The notes under the pieces were generated by a model, which ran no database searches, had not been told where the DNA came from, and saw only the letters and a program-made list of their open reading frames with translations. A DNA stretch of 64,000 bases from NCBI GenBank assembly GCA_965248395.1, contig OZ252103.1, forward strand, positions 1,426,001 through 1,490,000, given 5' to 3'. The DNA is from JAAXHH01 sp965248395. GTDB taxonomy: Bacteria > JAAXHH01. Of this stretch, positions 26,272 to 34,108 are shown one piece after another. Both the position numbers and the translations under genes were made by a program. Numbering within the stretch: position 1 is the first letter of the stretch; each line of letters begins with the position of its first letter.

Positions 26272-27609
26272 ATGGCCGGCCATATTTCCCAAGAGCATGT
26301 TATCACGGACAGTAATAGGGACCGAACTCCCCAACTGAACCGCCGCACGTTCCTGACGATCGGCGCTATCGCCGGGGCAGCGGGTATCGCTGCGTCCGGT
26401 TGCAACGGTTTGGGTGGGATGTCGGGCGATTCGGGCGCCGGACCATCGGATCCGGAATCCGTGGCCACGGAACTGCGGGACAACGTCTACACCCGTCTGC
26501 TCGGCGTGCGGCCCCATATCGGCACCCATGGGCACCTTTCGAGTATGGGGGGTTCCCGCATGCCGCCCGAGGTCATGAAAGCGATGACCGAGGCCAACCG
26601 CTTCTTTGTGGATATGAGCGACCTGCACGTGGCGGCCGGACGCCGCATTGCCGAGGTTATGGGCGCGGAAGACGCCCTCGTCACATCCGGCGGTTTCGCC
26701 GCGCTGGTCCTCGGCGCGGCGGCGGCGCTGGCCGGTACGGACAAGGACCGCAGGGACGCGCTGCCGAAACCGAACTGGTCGAAGGTCGAGTGTCTGTTTC
26801 AGACGCCCCATCGCTTCTTCTACGACAATGCCTTTCGCCAGGCGGGCATGGAGATCGTGGAAGCCGATACGAAGGCGGACTTCGAGGCGGCCATAACCGA
26901 TCGGACCGCGTTGATCGTTGGACTGGCCGTAATCGAGCGGCAGAGCACGCCGAGGCCGCCCTTCCCGGCGCGTCACCGCGAGGAGAGGCCGCCGGAAACG
27001 CTCATGCCCGATGAGATCATTAAAATCGGAAACCGAAAGGGCGTGCCCGTCATGATCGACATGGCTTCCGAACTGCCCCCCACCAGGAATCTAACTCGCT
27101 TCATCGAAGCCGGGGCCGACCTGGTGGTGGTCAGCGGCGGAAAGGGTATCCATGGCCCCAATTCGACAGGCATTCTGGCGGGCCGCCGGGACCTGATCGA
27201 AGCGGCGCGTATGCAGAATTCGCCGAACAACGGCATCGGAAGAGGTTTCAAGGTCGGCAAGGAGGAGGTCATCGGCCTCATCGCGGCACTGGAGTGGTAT
27301 ATCGGCCTCGATGAAGATGAATTGATTGCCGGGTGGAACCGGAAGGCTCAGTGGCTGGCCGAACAGCTTCAGGGCATTCCCGGGCTGGATGCGCGATACG
27401 AGCTGAACACCTCCGGATATGGCGACGTGGAGTTGGTCTGGGACGAGGAGATCATTCCGTTGTCGCGGGATGACGTGGGAAACGCGCTCAAGGAAGGCGA
27501 TCCGAGCATCATCTATTACGGCGTTACGATCCGCACCGGACAGCTGGAAAACGGCGAGGAAGTCCTTGTCGCCAACAGGCTGCGGGAACTCTTCACTACG
27601 GGAAATTGA
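26272..27609 (+). CDS. Tat-exported lipoprotein, PLP-dependent SelA/DgaE-like lyase
   Basis: The 445-residue protein starts with a twin-arginine signal (LNRRTFLTIGAIAGAAGIA) ending in a lipobox (AASGC, Cys44 region). The mature part is a fold-type I PLP enzyme of the SelA / D-glucosaminate-6-phosphate ammonia-lyase group: conserved VTSGGFAALVLGAAA, PVMIDMASELPP with the PLP-binding Asp, and the Schiff-base Lys291 in VVVSGGKGIHGPNSTG. Members eliminate water or ammonia from amino acids or amino sugars. Tat export fits a cofactor loaded before translocation. It is about 65% similar by eye to the next gene, a tandem duplicate. Likely anchored in the membrane facing the periplasm. Confidence 0.85.
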   Translation: MAGHISQEHVITDSNRDRTPQLNRRTFLTIGAIAGAAGIAASGCNGLGGMSGDSGAGPSDPESVATELRDNVYTRLLGVRPHIGTHGHLSSMGGSRMPPEVMKAMTEANRFFVDMSDLHVAAGRRIAEVMGAEDALVTSGGFAALVLGAAAALAGTDKDRRDALPKPNWSKVECLFQTPHRFFYDNAFRQAGMEIVEADTKADFEAAITDRTALIVGLAVIERQSTPRPPFPARHREERPPETLMPDEIIKIGNRKGVPVMIDMASELPPTRNLTRFIEAGADLVVVSGGKGIHGPNSTGILAGRRDLIEAARMQNSPNNGIGRGFKVGKEEVIGLIAALEWYIGLDEDELIAGWNRKAQWLAEQLQGIPGLDARYELNTSGYGDVELVWDEEIIPLSRDDVGNALKEGDPSIIYYGVTIRTGQLENGEEVLVANRLRELFTTGN

Positions 27610-27663
27610 CGGAGCGCTGGTCGGTCGTGGCAACGAATCGAAAAGGCGCAGCGGGAGGATGAC

Positions 27664-29067
27664 ATGAACGAGGGAATTCGAGACGAGAAAACCAAAGCTA
27701 CGGCAGGCGAAGAAACTTCGATGGCAGCGACAGGTGACGGCACTTCGCAGAAACTGGATAGGCGGACTTTTATCACGGTTACTGCGGTGGCGGGCGCCGC
27801 GGGTCTGGCGGTATCCAGCTGTAATGGAATCGGCGGCGAGAACGGCGCAACCGGTGGTGCCGGCGGGGGTGCATACCCGGGTAGCGGTGGAGGTGGCGAA
27901 TCGGCGGACGCCGAGGCCCTGGCGGCCGACCTGAAGGATAACGTCTACACCCGCCTGTTCGGAGTTCGGCCCCATATCGGCGCCCACGAGCACCTGTCAA
28001 GCACAGGAGGTTCGCGCATGCCGCCCGAGGTCTTAGAGGCCATGGCCGATGCCAACCGGTATTTCGTGGACATGGGGGAATTGCACGTGGCAGCTGGACG
28101 GCGTATAGCCGATATCATGGGCGCGGAGGATGCCCTGGTCTCGTCCGGCGCCTTCGCGTCAATGCTCGTCGGTGCGGCAGCGGCGCTCACGGAATTGGAC
28201 CAGAATCGCATGAAGGCCCTGCCCAACCCGACGTGGCCTAAAGTCGAGTGCCTGTTCCAGACACCCCACCGGTTCTTTTACGACAGTGTCTTCACCTACG
28301 CGGGCATGAAGCTCGTGGAGGCCGGTACGCGGGCCGAATACGAGGCAGCCATTACGGACGATACTGCCCTGCTGGTGGGCCTGGCCTATATCGAAGGGCA
28401 GACGCGGGGCGTCCCGCCCTTTCCTGTGCGGCACCGCCTGGAGCACGATCCCGAGACCCTTATGCCCATGGACATCATCGAGATTGGCAATCGGCGGGGC
28501 GTGCCGGTCATGATAGACTTTGCGTCCAATCTGCCCCCCAAAGCCAACCTTACGCGCTTCCTGGAAGCCGGGGCGGACCTGGTTGTGGTCAGCGGCGGCA
28601 AAGGAATTCGCGGCCCGAACTCCACGGGGATCCTGGCAGGCAGGAAGGACCTGATCGAGGCGGCCCGCATGCAGAACGCCCCCAACAACGCGATCGGCCG
28701 GGGACTCAAGGTCGGCAAGGAGGAGATCGTCGGCCTGGTGACCGCCTTCGAACGGTACATGGCCCTGGACGAAGGCGAGCAGATCGCGGAATGGAACCGG
28801 AAGGCGCAGTGGCTGGCCGACGAACTGCAGGATATCGCCGGGCTCGAGGCCCGCTACGAACTCAACACCCACGGCTACTGTGACGTGGAACTAGTCTGGG
28901 ACGAGGAGGTCATTCCTCTGTCCCGTGAAGACGTCGGCCTCCGGTTGAGCGAAGGTGACCCAAGGGTCCGCATCGAAGGCAACCTGGCGCGCACGCTCCA
29001 GATCGAGGAAGGCGAGCTCGTCCTCGTGGCCCAAAGGTTGCGTGAACTATTCACAACGGGGAGCTGA
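27664..29067 (+). CDS. Second Tat-exported lipoprotein PLP lyase (tandem paralogue)
   Basis: 467 residues; twin-arginine signal KLDRRTFITVTAVAGAAGLA with lipobox VSSC, then a Gly-rich linker (GGAGGGAYPGSGGGGE) longer than in the upstream copy. The catalytic domain matches the first copy closely (DNVYTRLFGVRPHIGAHEHL, LFQTPHRFFYD, SGGKGIRGPNSTGILAGRKD) with Schiff-base Lys313. An upstream extension before the twin Arg (from 27664) is long; the ATG at 27721 (MAATGDG) is a plausible alternative start. Divergence in the residues around the active site (THGHLSS versus AHEHLSS; AVIERQSTP versus AYIEGQTRG) suggests a different substrate from its twin. Confidence 0.85.
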   Translation: MNEGIRDEKTKATAGEETSMAATGDGTSQKLDRRTFITVTAVAGAAGLAVSSCNGIGGENGATGGAGGGAYPGSGGGGESADAEALAADLKDNVYTRLFGVRPHIGAHEHLSSTGGSRMPPEVLEAMADANRYFVDMGELHVAAGRRIADIMGAEDALVSSGAFASMLVGAAAALTELDQNRMKALPNPTWPKVECLFQTPHRFFYDSVFTYAGMKLVEAGTRAEYEAAITDDTALLVGLAYIEGQTRGVPPFPVRHRLEHDPETLMPMDIIEIGNRRGVPVMIDFASNLPPKANLTRFLEAGADLVVVSGGKGIRGPNSTGILAGRKDLIEAARMQNAPNNAIGRGLKVGKEEIVGLVTAFERYMALDEGEQIAEWNRKAQWLADELQDIAGLEARYELNTHGYCDVELVWDEEVIPLSREDVGLRLSEGDPRVRIEGNLARTLQIEEGELVLVAQRLRELFTTGS

Positions 29068-29198
29068 GACGGAATTATGCGCGGTAAGGGACTGACCGTC
29101 GACAGATCGAGGATGGAACGACCCGTGAGGGGCTGACCGGCAACGAATGGACGATCGAACGACCGGTGAAGACCGGTGACGGAATGACCGAGGAGTAA

Positions 29199-30329
29199 AT
29201 GATCGAAGACCGGCTGACTTACGAAGATTCAGGAGTCGACTACGACCGGATCGATCCCCTGAAGGTCCTCGCCCAAAAGGCAGCGCGGACCACGGGGAGC
29301 AACCTGGAGGGTACCGGCGCCAGGGAGGTGGCGGCAAGCCGCGGGGAGTCGGCCTACGTGGTGGATATCGGCGACGCGTTTATCGCCTCTATCACCGAAT
29401 GCCTGGGAACCAAGGCCCTGGTGGCCGACGCCGTGCGGGAGTTGTCGGGAGGGTCTACGGAGGTCTCGGACCGTACCAGGTACGACCACATCGCGCAGGA
29501 CACCATCGCCACGGCCGTCAACGATATCGTCACCGTGGGGGCTCGGCCCCTGAGCATCCACGCGTACTGGGCAGCGGGCTCGTCGGACTGGTTCGATGAC
29601 CATGCGCGCATGAACGACCTGGTGTCTGGTTGGAAGGCGGCCTGCGACTTTTTGGGCGTGGCCTGGGGCGGTGGCGAGACCCCATGCCTGACGGGTGTGG
29701 TGGAGGAAGGCGCCATCGACCTGGCCGCCTCTTGCGTGGGTATCATCCGCCCGAAATCGCGCTTGACCCTGGGTGAAGACCTGGTGGCCGGGGACGCGAT
29801 CATCCTCCTGGAGAGCAGCGGCATCCACGCCAATGGCCTGACCTTGGCCCGCAAGCTGGCGGAGCGGCTGCCGGACGGCTACGCCACCACCATGGCCGAC
29901 GGCCGCGGGTACGGCGAGGCGCTGCTGGACCCGACCGTGCTCTATCCCCCCGTGACCGAATCGGCCTTCGAGGCCGGCATAGATCTGCATTACATCGCCA
30001 ATGTCACCGGCCACGGATGGCGCAAGCTCATGCGTCACCCCGGCAGTTTCACCTACCGCATCACCGAAGTGCCGCCCGTGCCCTTGGTGTTACGTTTTAT
30101 CGTCGATGAGTCCCGACAGACGCCGGAAGAAGCCTACGGCAGCCTGAACATGGGCGCCGGCTTCGCGCTCTTCGTCCCTTCCGGGGACGCTGAGAAAGCC
30201 GTGGCGTGTTCAGAGCAGTGCGGCGTCCGCGCCTGGGTAGCTGGCGTGGTGGAGAATGGCCCCCGCCAGGTGGTCATTGAGCCGTCAGGTGTAACGCTCG
30301 CCGGCGAAAGCCTCGCCCTGCGGGGCTGA
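29199..30329 (+). CDS. PurM-like AIR synthase family protein
   Basis: The 376-residue protein resembles phosphoribosylformylglycinamidine cyclo-ligase: an N-terminal TYEDSGVDYDRID segment, DTIATAVNDIVTVGARPL (the conserved ND-x-x-x-x-GA region), GGGETPCL, and SSGIHANGLTLARKL near residue 210 followed by the C-terminal domain. Some canonical features are altered (D-G-V-G-T region reads DIGDAFIA), and it is about 30 residues longer than E. coli PurM, so it may be the pathway enzyme or a divergent ATP-dependent relative. Purine biosynthesis step five is the known role of the family. AGGAG precedes the ATG. No other purine gene is nearby. Confidence 0.78.
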   Translation: MIEDRLTYEDSGVDYDRIDPLKVLAQKAARTTGSNLEGTGAREVAASRGESAYVVDIGDAFIASITECLGTKALVADAVRELSGGSTEVSDRTRYDHIAQDTIATAVNDIVTVGARPLSIHAYWAAGSSDWFDDHARMNDLVSGWKAACDFLGVAWGGGETPCLTGVVEEGAIDLAASCVGIIRPKSRLTLGEDLVAGDAIILLESSGIHANGLTLARKLAERLPDGYATTMADGRGYGEALLDPTVLYPPVTESAFEAGIDLHYIANVTGHGWRKLMRHPGSFTYRITEVPPVPLVLRFIVDESRQTPEEAYGSLNMGAGFALFVPSGDAEKAVACSEQCGVRAWVAGVVENGPRQVVIEPSGVTLAGESLALRG

Positions 30330-30393
30330 TACCGGAACCACTACCTGTCGACACCTCGCTTCCCACCATTTAAATCCAGCATTTAAAAAACTG

Positions 30394-30419
30394 CGAGATT
30401 TACAAGACGTTCTCCGACT
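30394..30419 (+). promoter_or_regulatory. Bipartite motif CGAGAT-N14-CCGACT
   Basis: CGAGAT at 30394-30399 and CCGACT at 30414-30419, 14 bases apart, about 93 bases before the small heptad-repeat gene at 30513. The flanking 30330-30512 stretch holds no other feature. Confidence 0.45.
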
Positions 30420-30512
30420 ATTGAGATGTACCTATCAGGTTACCTTTCGAGAGACCCCCGGAAGGCTAAGAATTTGTGGAACGGACAATAGACTATCTGA
30501 GGAGGCTGGAAA

Positions 30513-30777
30513 ATGATAGATCCGAAAATCCTGGGTCCGACGGACCGCGCGTTTCATGAACGCCTGGACAAGGTGGATGAGCGTCTGGTCAAGGTGGATG
30601 AGCGCCTGGACAAGGTAGGGAAAGCGTCTGGACAAGGTGGATGAGCGTCTGGTCAAGGTGGAGGAACGCCTGGACAAGGTGGATGAGCGTCTGGACAAGA
30701 TAGACAGGAAGCTTGAAATGATTATATCGGTGCTTCAGGAACACACCGAGTTGTTGAAGAGGCTGTCGGTCAATTGA
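30513..30777 (+). pseudogene. Heptad-repeat coiled-coil gene with a frameshift
   Basis: GAGGAGG precedes the ATG at 30513. The frame encodes a short start (MIDPKILGPTDRAFH) and then 21-base repeats for the heptad ERLDKVD / ERLVKVD, and stops at 30644 after 43 codons. One base out of phase the heptads continue (ERLDKVDERLVKVEERL, DKIDRKLEMIISVLQEH) to a TGA at 30777. The shift lies at GGTAGGGAAAG (30614-30624) where one heptad is garbled. Repeat slippage or a sequencing error would explain it. No membrane helix is seen in this copy. Confidence 0.5.
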
Positions 30778-30861
30778 AAACCTGGCAGTGCCATAACTCC
30801 GGTTTGCATGGATGGAAGTATAGCTGTGAATAGTCCTGTTCGAATGGTTTCAGCGTTGAGA

Positions 30862-32194
30862 GGGTCTGTCACGTATTTTGTGTAACTGACTGTTTCATGT
30901 GATGGGCACTCTGTCTTCGTACATGATGACGAACTGGTTGATGGCGGCCGTCCAGTGGACAAGGGGCCGGGTCCACCTTCGGGACAGATTGAGCAGGGCC
31001 AGATAGAGCAGTTTCCTCACCGCCTCGTCTGTGGGGAAAGCGCCTTTGGTCTTGATGATCTTGCGCAGGCCCCGGTTCATGGATTCGATGGCATTGGTGG
31101 TATAGATGACCTTCCTGATTTCCTGTGGGAAGGCGAAGAACGGGGTCAGATGGTCCCAGTGTCTGCGCCACAGCCGGCTGATCGTGGGATATTGCTTATC
31201 CCAGTGTTCTGCGAAGCGATCCAGCGCGGCCTCGGCCTGTTCCAAGGTAGCGGCCTGGTATATCGCCCGGAGATCCTTGGCCACCTGCTTACGGTCCTTC
31301 CAGGAGACGTAGGTCAGGCTGTTACGCACCATGTGTACGATGCAGAGTTGCACCTGGGTCCTGGGATACACCGTCTCTATGGCCTGCGGAAAGCCAGAGA
31401 GCCCGTCGCAGCAGGCGATGAAGATATCGGCAACACCCCGGTTCTTCAGTTCGGTCAGTACGTGGAGCCAGAACTTTGCCCCTTCGTTCTGCTCGATCCA
31501 GAGCCCCAGGAGTTCCTTGTCGCCGCGCAGGTTAACGCCCAGGGCCAAGTAGACTGCCTTGTTCCTGATGCTGCCGCTATCACGTATCTTGACGAACAGG
31601 GCATCCAGGAACAGGATCGGGTAGATCTCATCCAGGGGCCGCGACTGCCAGGCCAGGGCCTCGTCGGTCACGGCGTCGGTGATCCGGGAGACCAGTTCGG
31701 GCGAGATGGACACCCCGTAGAGGTCTTCGATATGGCCCTGGATGTCGCGGGTGCTCATGCCCCTTGCGTACATGGAGATGATCTTGTCGTCGAAGTCGGG
31801 CCAACGCGTCTGGTACTTGCGGATCAGCTTCGGATCGAAGCTGCCCTCGCGGTCCCGGGGGATCTCTACCGGCAGATCGCCCTTGTCGTCCTTGAGCGTC
31901 TTGGTGGTCTTGCCGTTGCGACTGTTGCCGCGGTTCCTGCCATCGGGGGCATGCTTCTCGTAGCCGAGATGATCGGTGAGCTCGGTTTCCAGGATCCGCT
32001 CGGCCATGCGCTTCTTCATGCGCTTGAGCAGGCCGTCTTCGCCGAACAGGTCCTCGGCGTCCACCCCGTCTTCCATGAGCTCATCCAAAAGACGGTCGAT
32101 CTTACTTGAGGGTTTTCTTTCTCTGGCCATAGCACTTCCTCCTTGTGAGCAAGATACAGGCTATTGCCAGTTACACAAAACATGTTACAGACTC
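30862..32194 (-). mobile_element. IS256-family insertion sequence, complete with inverted repeats and 8-bp target duplication
   Basis: The element spans 1333 bases. Its left end starts GGGTCTGTCACGTATTTTGT and the right end, read on the minus strand, GAGTCTGTAACATGTTTTGT; both continue GTAACTG, giving imperfect terminal repeats of about 27 bases. The octamer CGTTGAGA flanks both sides (30854-30861 and 32195-32202), the target duplication size expected for IS256. It carries one transposase gene. It landed just 8 bases upstream of the ATG of a small coiled-coil gene (32211). Intact ends and duplication indicate a recent insertion. Confidence 0.93.
30895..32130 (-). CDS. IS256-family transposase
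   Basis: 411 residues, full length for the family. N-terminal region (KKRMAERILETELTDHLGY) and SRNGKTTKTLKDDKGDLPVEIPRD are family landmarks (written here as separate pieces). The DDE triad is visible as Asp in LFLDALFVKIRD, Asp in IACCDGLSGFP and Glu in TTNAIESMNRGLRK. It performs copy-out/paste-in transposition. The gene is uninterrupted, so the element may be active. A long opposite-strand frame over it is a shadow. Confidence 0.97.
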   Translation of the reverse strand: MARERKPSSKIDRLLDELMEDGVDAEDLFGEDGLLKRMKKRMAERILETELTDHLGYEKHAPDGRNRGNSRNGKTTKTLKDDKGDLPVEIPRDREGSFDPKLIRKYQTRWPDFDDKIISMYARGMSTRDIQGHIEDLYGVSISPELVSRITDAVTDEALAWQSRPLDEIYPILFLDALFVKIRDSGSIRNKAVYLALGVNLRGDKELLGLWIEQNEGAKFWLHVLTELKNRGVADIFIACCDGLSGFPQAIETVYPRTQVQLCIVHMVRNSLTYVSWKDRKQVAKDLRAIYQAATLEQAEAALDRFAEHWDKQYPTISRLWRRHWDHLTPFFAFPQEIRKVIYTTNAIESMNRGLRKIIKTKGAFPTDEAVRKLLYLALLNLSRRWTRPLVHWTAAINQFVIMYEDRVPIT

Positions 32195-32210
32195 CGTTGA
32201 GAATCCAATA

Positions 32211-32438
32211 ATGGAAATCGCACAACTGGTCATGTCACCGACTCTCCTTCTGGACGCTTTCATCTTTTTCTGGAGAGAAGCCAAGGCTGGCAGGCAGGAG
32301 TTAAGAAATGAGTGGAGAAGTGATTTCAGCCAACTTGAAGCCAGGCTGGTTACGCGCATGGACAGGATGGAAGACCGGTTGGAAACCCGGATCGCCCGGT
32401 TGGAGGAGATCCTGATTAAGCAGTCCAAGACCGGGTGA
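32211..32438 (+). CDS. Small membrane-anchored coiled-coil protein next to the IS
   Basis: 75 residues. Hydrophobic N-terminal helix (AQLVMSPTLLLDAFIFFW), then basic/acidic heptads: AGRQELRNEWRSDFSQLEAR and RMDRMEDRLETRIARLEEIL. Same design as 13460 and 41132. The upstream frame from 32145 runs into the IS, so the ATG at 32211 is taken; the IS256 insertion has separated it from its native upstream DNA and possibly its promoter. Confidence 0.55.
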   Translation: MEIAQLVMSPTLLLDAFIFFWREAKAGRQELRNEWRSDFSQLEARLVTRMDRMEDRLETRIARLEEILIKQSKTG

Positions 32439-32454
32439 AGGCCGTATCGTTCCT

Positions 32455-32889
32455 TCACTCCCCGGACCGGACAACCAGCGTGCGGGCGAGGAGATCGTGA
32501 AAGGCCTGCCTGCGCTGGGTAAACACGGCGGCGAGATAACCCGGCCAGAGAAACGGCAGGCACTTGGGGATGGCCCGGAGGGTGGCGCGGCCGAAAGTAG
32601 GGGGGTGCCCGTCCGCGTCCACTACCCGGATGTCCAGGACCATTTTGCCAATCGTGGCGCCTTTGGCCGAACCCTCCATGGCCGCATAGTAGAACCATGG
32701 CATGAGCAGTTGGAAGGCGCTCAGCAGCGGGCCGATTACCGGGTCGTCTTCGCCCCTGAGATAGGTGCCGGCCCACGCGAAGATGGCCGAAGCCACGGTG
32801 ATGATCACCAGATCGATGGCGAAGGCGCCGATTCGCTGCAGGTGGCTGGCGTAGTCTTCGGAGAGGGAGTATCCGGAAACGAAAGTCAC
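32455..32889 (-). CDS. RDD family membrane protein
   Basis: 144 residues from a GTG at 32889 that overlaps the stop of the upstream dehydratase gene (GTGA). Helices at about residues 18-42 (IGAFAIDLVIITVASAIFAW) and 52-75, then the RDD signature GATIGKMVLDIRVVDADG, then a third hydrophobic stretch and the ending RRQAFHDLLARTLVV. The N-terminal Arg of the RDD name is in LQRIGAFAIDL. Family members are small three-helix membrane proteins of unclear, possibly transport or Na+/H+ antiport-related function. The longer 279-residue frame is a shadow over the dehydratase. Confidence 0.82.
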   Translation of the reverse strand: MTFVSGYSLSEDYASHLQRIGAFAIDLVIITVASAIFAWAGTYLRGEDDPVIGPLLSAFQLLMPWFYYAAMEGSAKGATIGKMVLDIRVVDADGHPPTFGRATLRAIPKCLPFLWPGYLAAVFTQRRQAFHDLLARTLVVRSGE

Positions 32890-34079
32890 GGCCGGGCGGG
32901 TCCTCCGTCGGGCGTGCGGGTCTGGGTCCAGGTGATGATCTCGTCCTCGCAGGGATACCGGGCCGCCAGCGCCTCGTCCACGTCGATGCCCAGGCCGGGT
33001 TGGTCGTTGGGATACATGTAGCCGCCGCGCACCTCGGGCGTGCCGGGGAAAATCTCGTACATCTCCTCGCCGAAGCGGCACCACTCCTGGATGCCGAAGT
33101 TCGGCGCCCAAAGGTCCAGGTGCAGGTTGGCGGCGTGGCCCACGGGCGAGACGTCTCCCGGGCCGTGCCATGCCGTGCGGATGCCGTACATGGCGGCCAT
33201 GGCCGCGACGTTGCGGGCTGGGGTGATACCGCCCATCTGGCTGACGTGCATCCGCAGGAAGTCTACGAGCCGCTCCTCGATCAGGGGCAGCCATTCCGCC
33301 GGATTATTGAAGAGTTCTCCCATGGCCAGGGGCGTGGTGCAGACCTGGCGAATGCGTCGGAACCACGCGTTGTCCTCGGGCGCGAGGGCGTCTTCGAGGA
33401 AGAACAGGTTAAAGGGTTCGAGCCGTTTCGCGAAGGACACGGCGTCGGTGGGGTTGAGCCGCTCATGGACGTCGTGGAGCAGTTCCACCTCCTCTCCGAC
33501 GGTGGCACGCACGTGCTCGATCATCTCCAGCGTCCGGCGCATGTAGCCCCTGAGATCGAAATAGGCGCCGGGTATCGCGCCGTCGGGCCGGGGAATGGGC
33601 GACATCCTGCCGCCGTATCCGCCGATCTGGACGCGTACGTGGCGGTAGCCTTCCTCCATGTACCGGAGCACGTTCTCCGCCACTTCCTCCGGGGACGTGC
33701 CGTCCGCGTGGGCGTAGGTGGCCGCCGCCGCCCGGCATTTGCCGCCGAGCAACTGGTACACGGGCATGCCGGCCTGCTTGCCCTTGATGTCCCACAGGGC
33801 CTGGTCCATGCCCGAAACCGCGTTGTTCAGGACGGGACCGTTGCGCCAGTAGCCGTTCACCATGGCCATCTGCCAGAGGTCCTCGATGGCGTCCACTTTC
33901 CGGCCGATGAGAAAGGGCTTGAGGTGATGTTCGATGGCCGCGTGGACCGCGTGGAAACGCTGGGTGAAGGTCGCGCAGCCCAGGCCGTAAAGGCCGTGTT
34001 CGGAGGTCATGATTTTCACGACGATCAGGCGTGAACCCGCGGGCTGGGTTAGGATGGTCTTCACGTCGGTGATGGTCAC
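32886..34079 (-). CDS. Enolase-superfamily dehydratase, ManD/RspA-like
   Basis: 397 residues, typical for D-mannonate dehydratase-like proteins. N-terminal capping domain, then barrel with YRHVRVQIGGYGG (VRVQ is the ManD/RspA hallmark), metal-binding Asp in LLHDVHERL, Glu in FFLEDALAPED, and TTPLAMGELFNNPAEWLPLI typical of RspA/ManD. The catalytic His is in TAWHGPGDVSPVGHAANLH. The known reaction is dehydration of mannonate or gluconate to 2-keto-3-deoxy acids; some members are nearly inactive. The end (YPCEDEIITWTQTRTPDGG) differs from classical ManD. It is followed by the RDD gene with a 4-base overlap. Confidence 0.87.
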   Translation of the reverse strand: MTITDVKTILTQPAGSRLIVVKIMTSEHGLYGLGCATFTQRFHAVHAAIEHHLKPFLIGRKVDAIEDLWQMAMVNGYWRNGPVLNNAVSGMDQALWDIKGKQAGMPVYQLLGGKCRAAAATYAHADGTSPEEVAENVLRYMEEGYRHVRVQIGGYGGRMSPIPRPDGAIPGAYFDLRGYMRRTLEMIEHVRATVGEEVELLHDVHERLNPTDAVSFAKRLEPFNLFFLEDALAPEDNAWFRRIRQVCTTPLAMGELFNNPAEWLPLIEERLVDFLRMHVSQMGGITPARNVAAMAAMYGIRTAWHGPGDVSPVGHAANLHLDLWAPNFGIQEWCRFGEEMYEIFPGTPEVRGGYMYPNDQPGLGIDVDEALAARYPCEDEIITWTQTRTPDGGPARP

Positions 34080-34108
34080 GGGGATGGTTTCTATCCCTTT
34101 AGATTCGC

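Noticed and set aside
25897..26976. A 359-codon minus-strand frame
   Set aside because: Shadow of the YkgJ-like gene and the first Tat PLP lyase.
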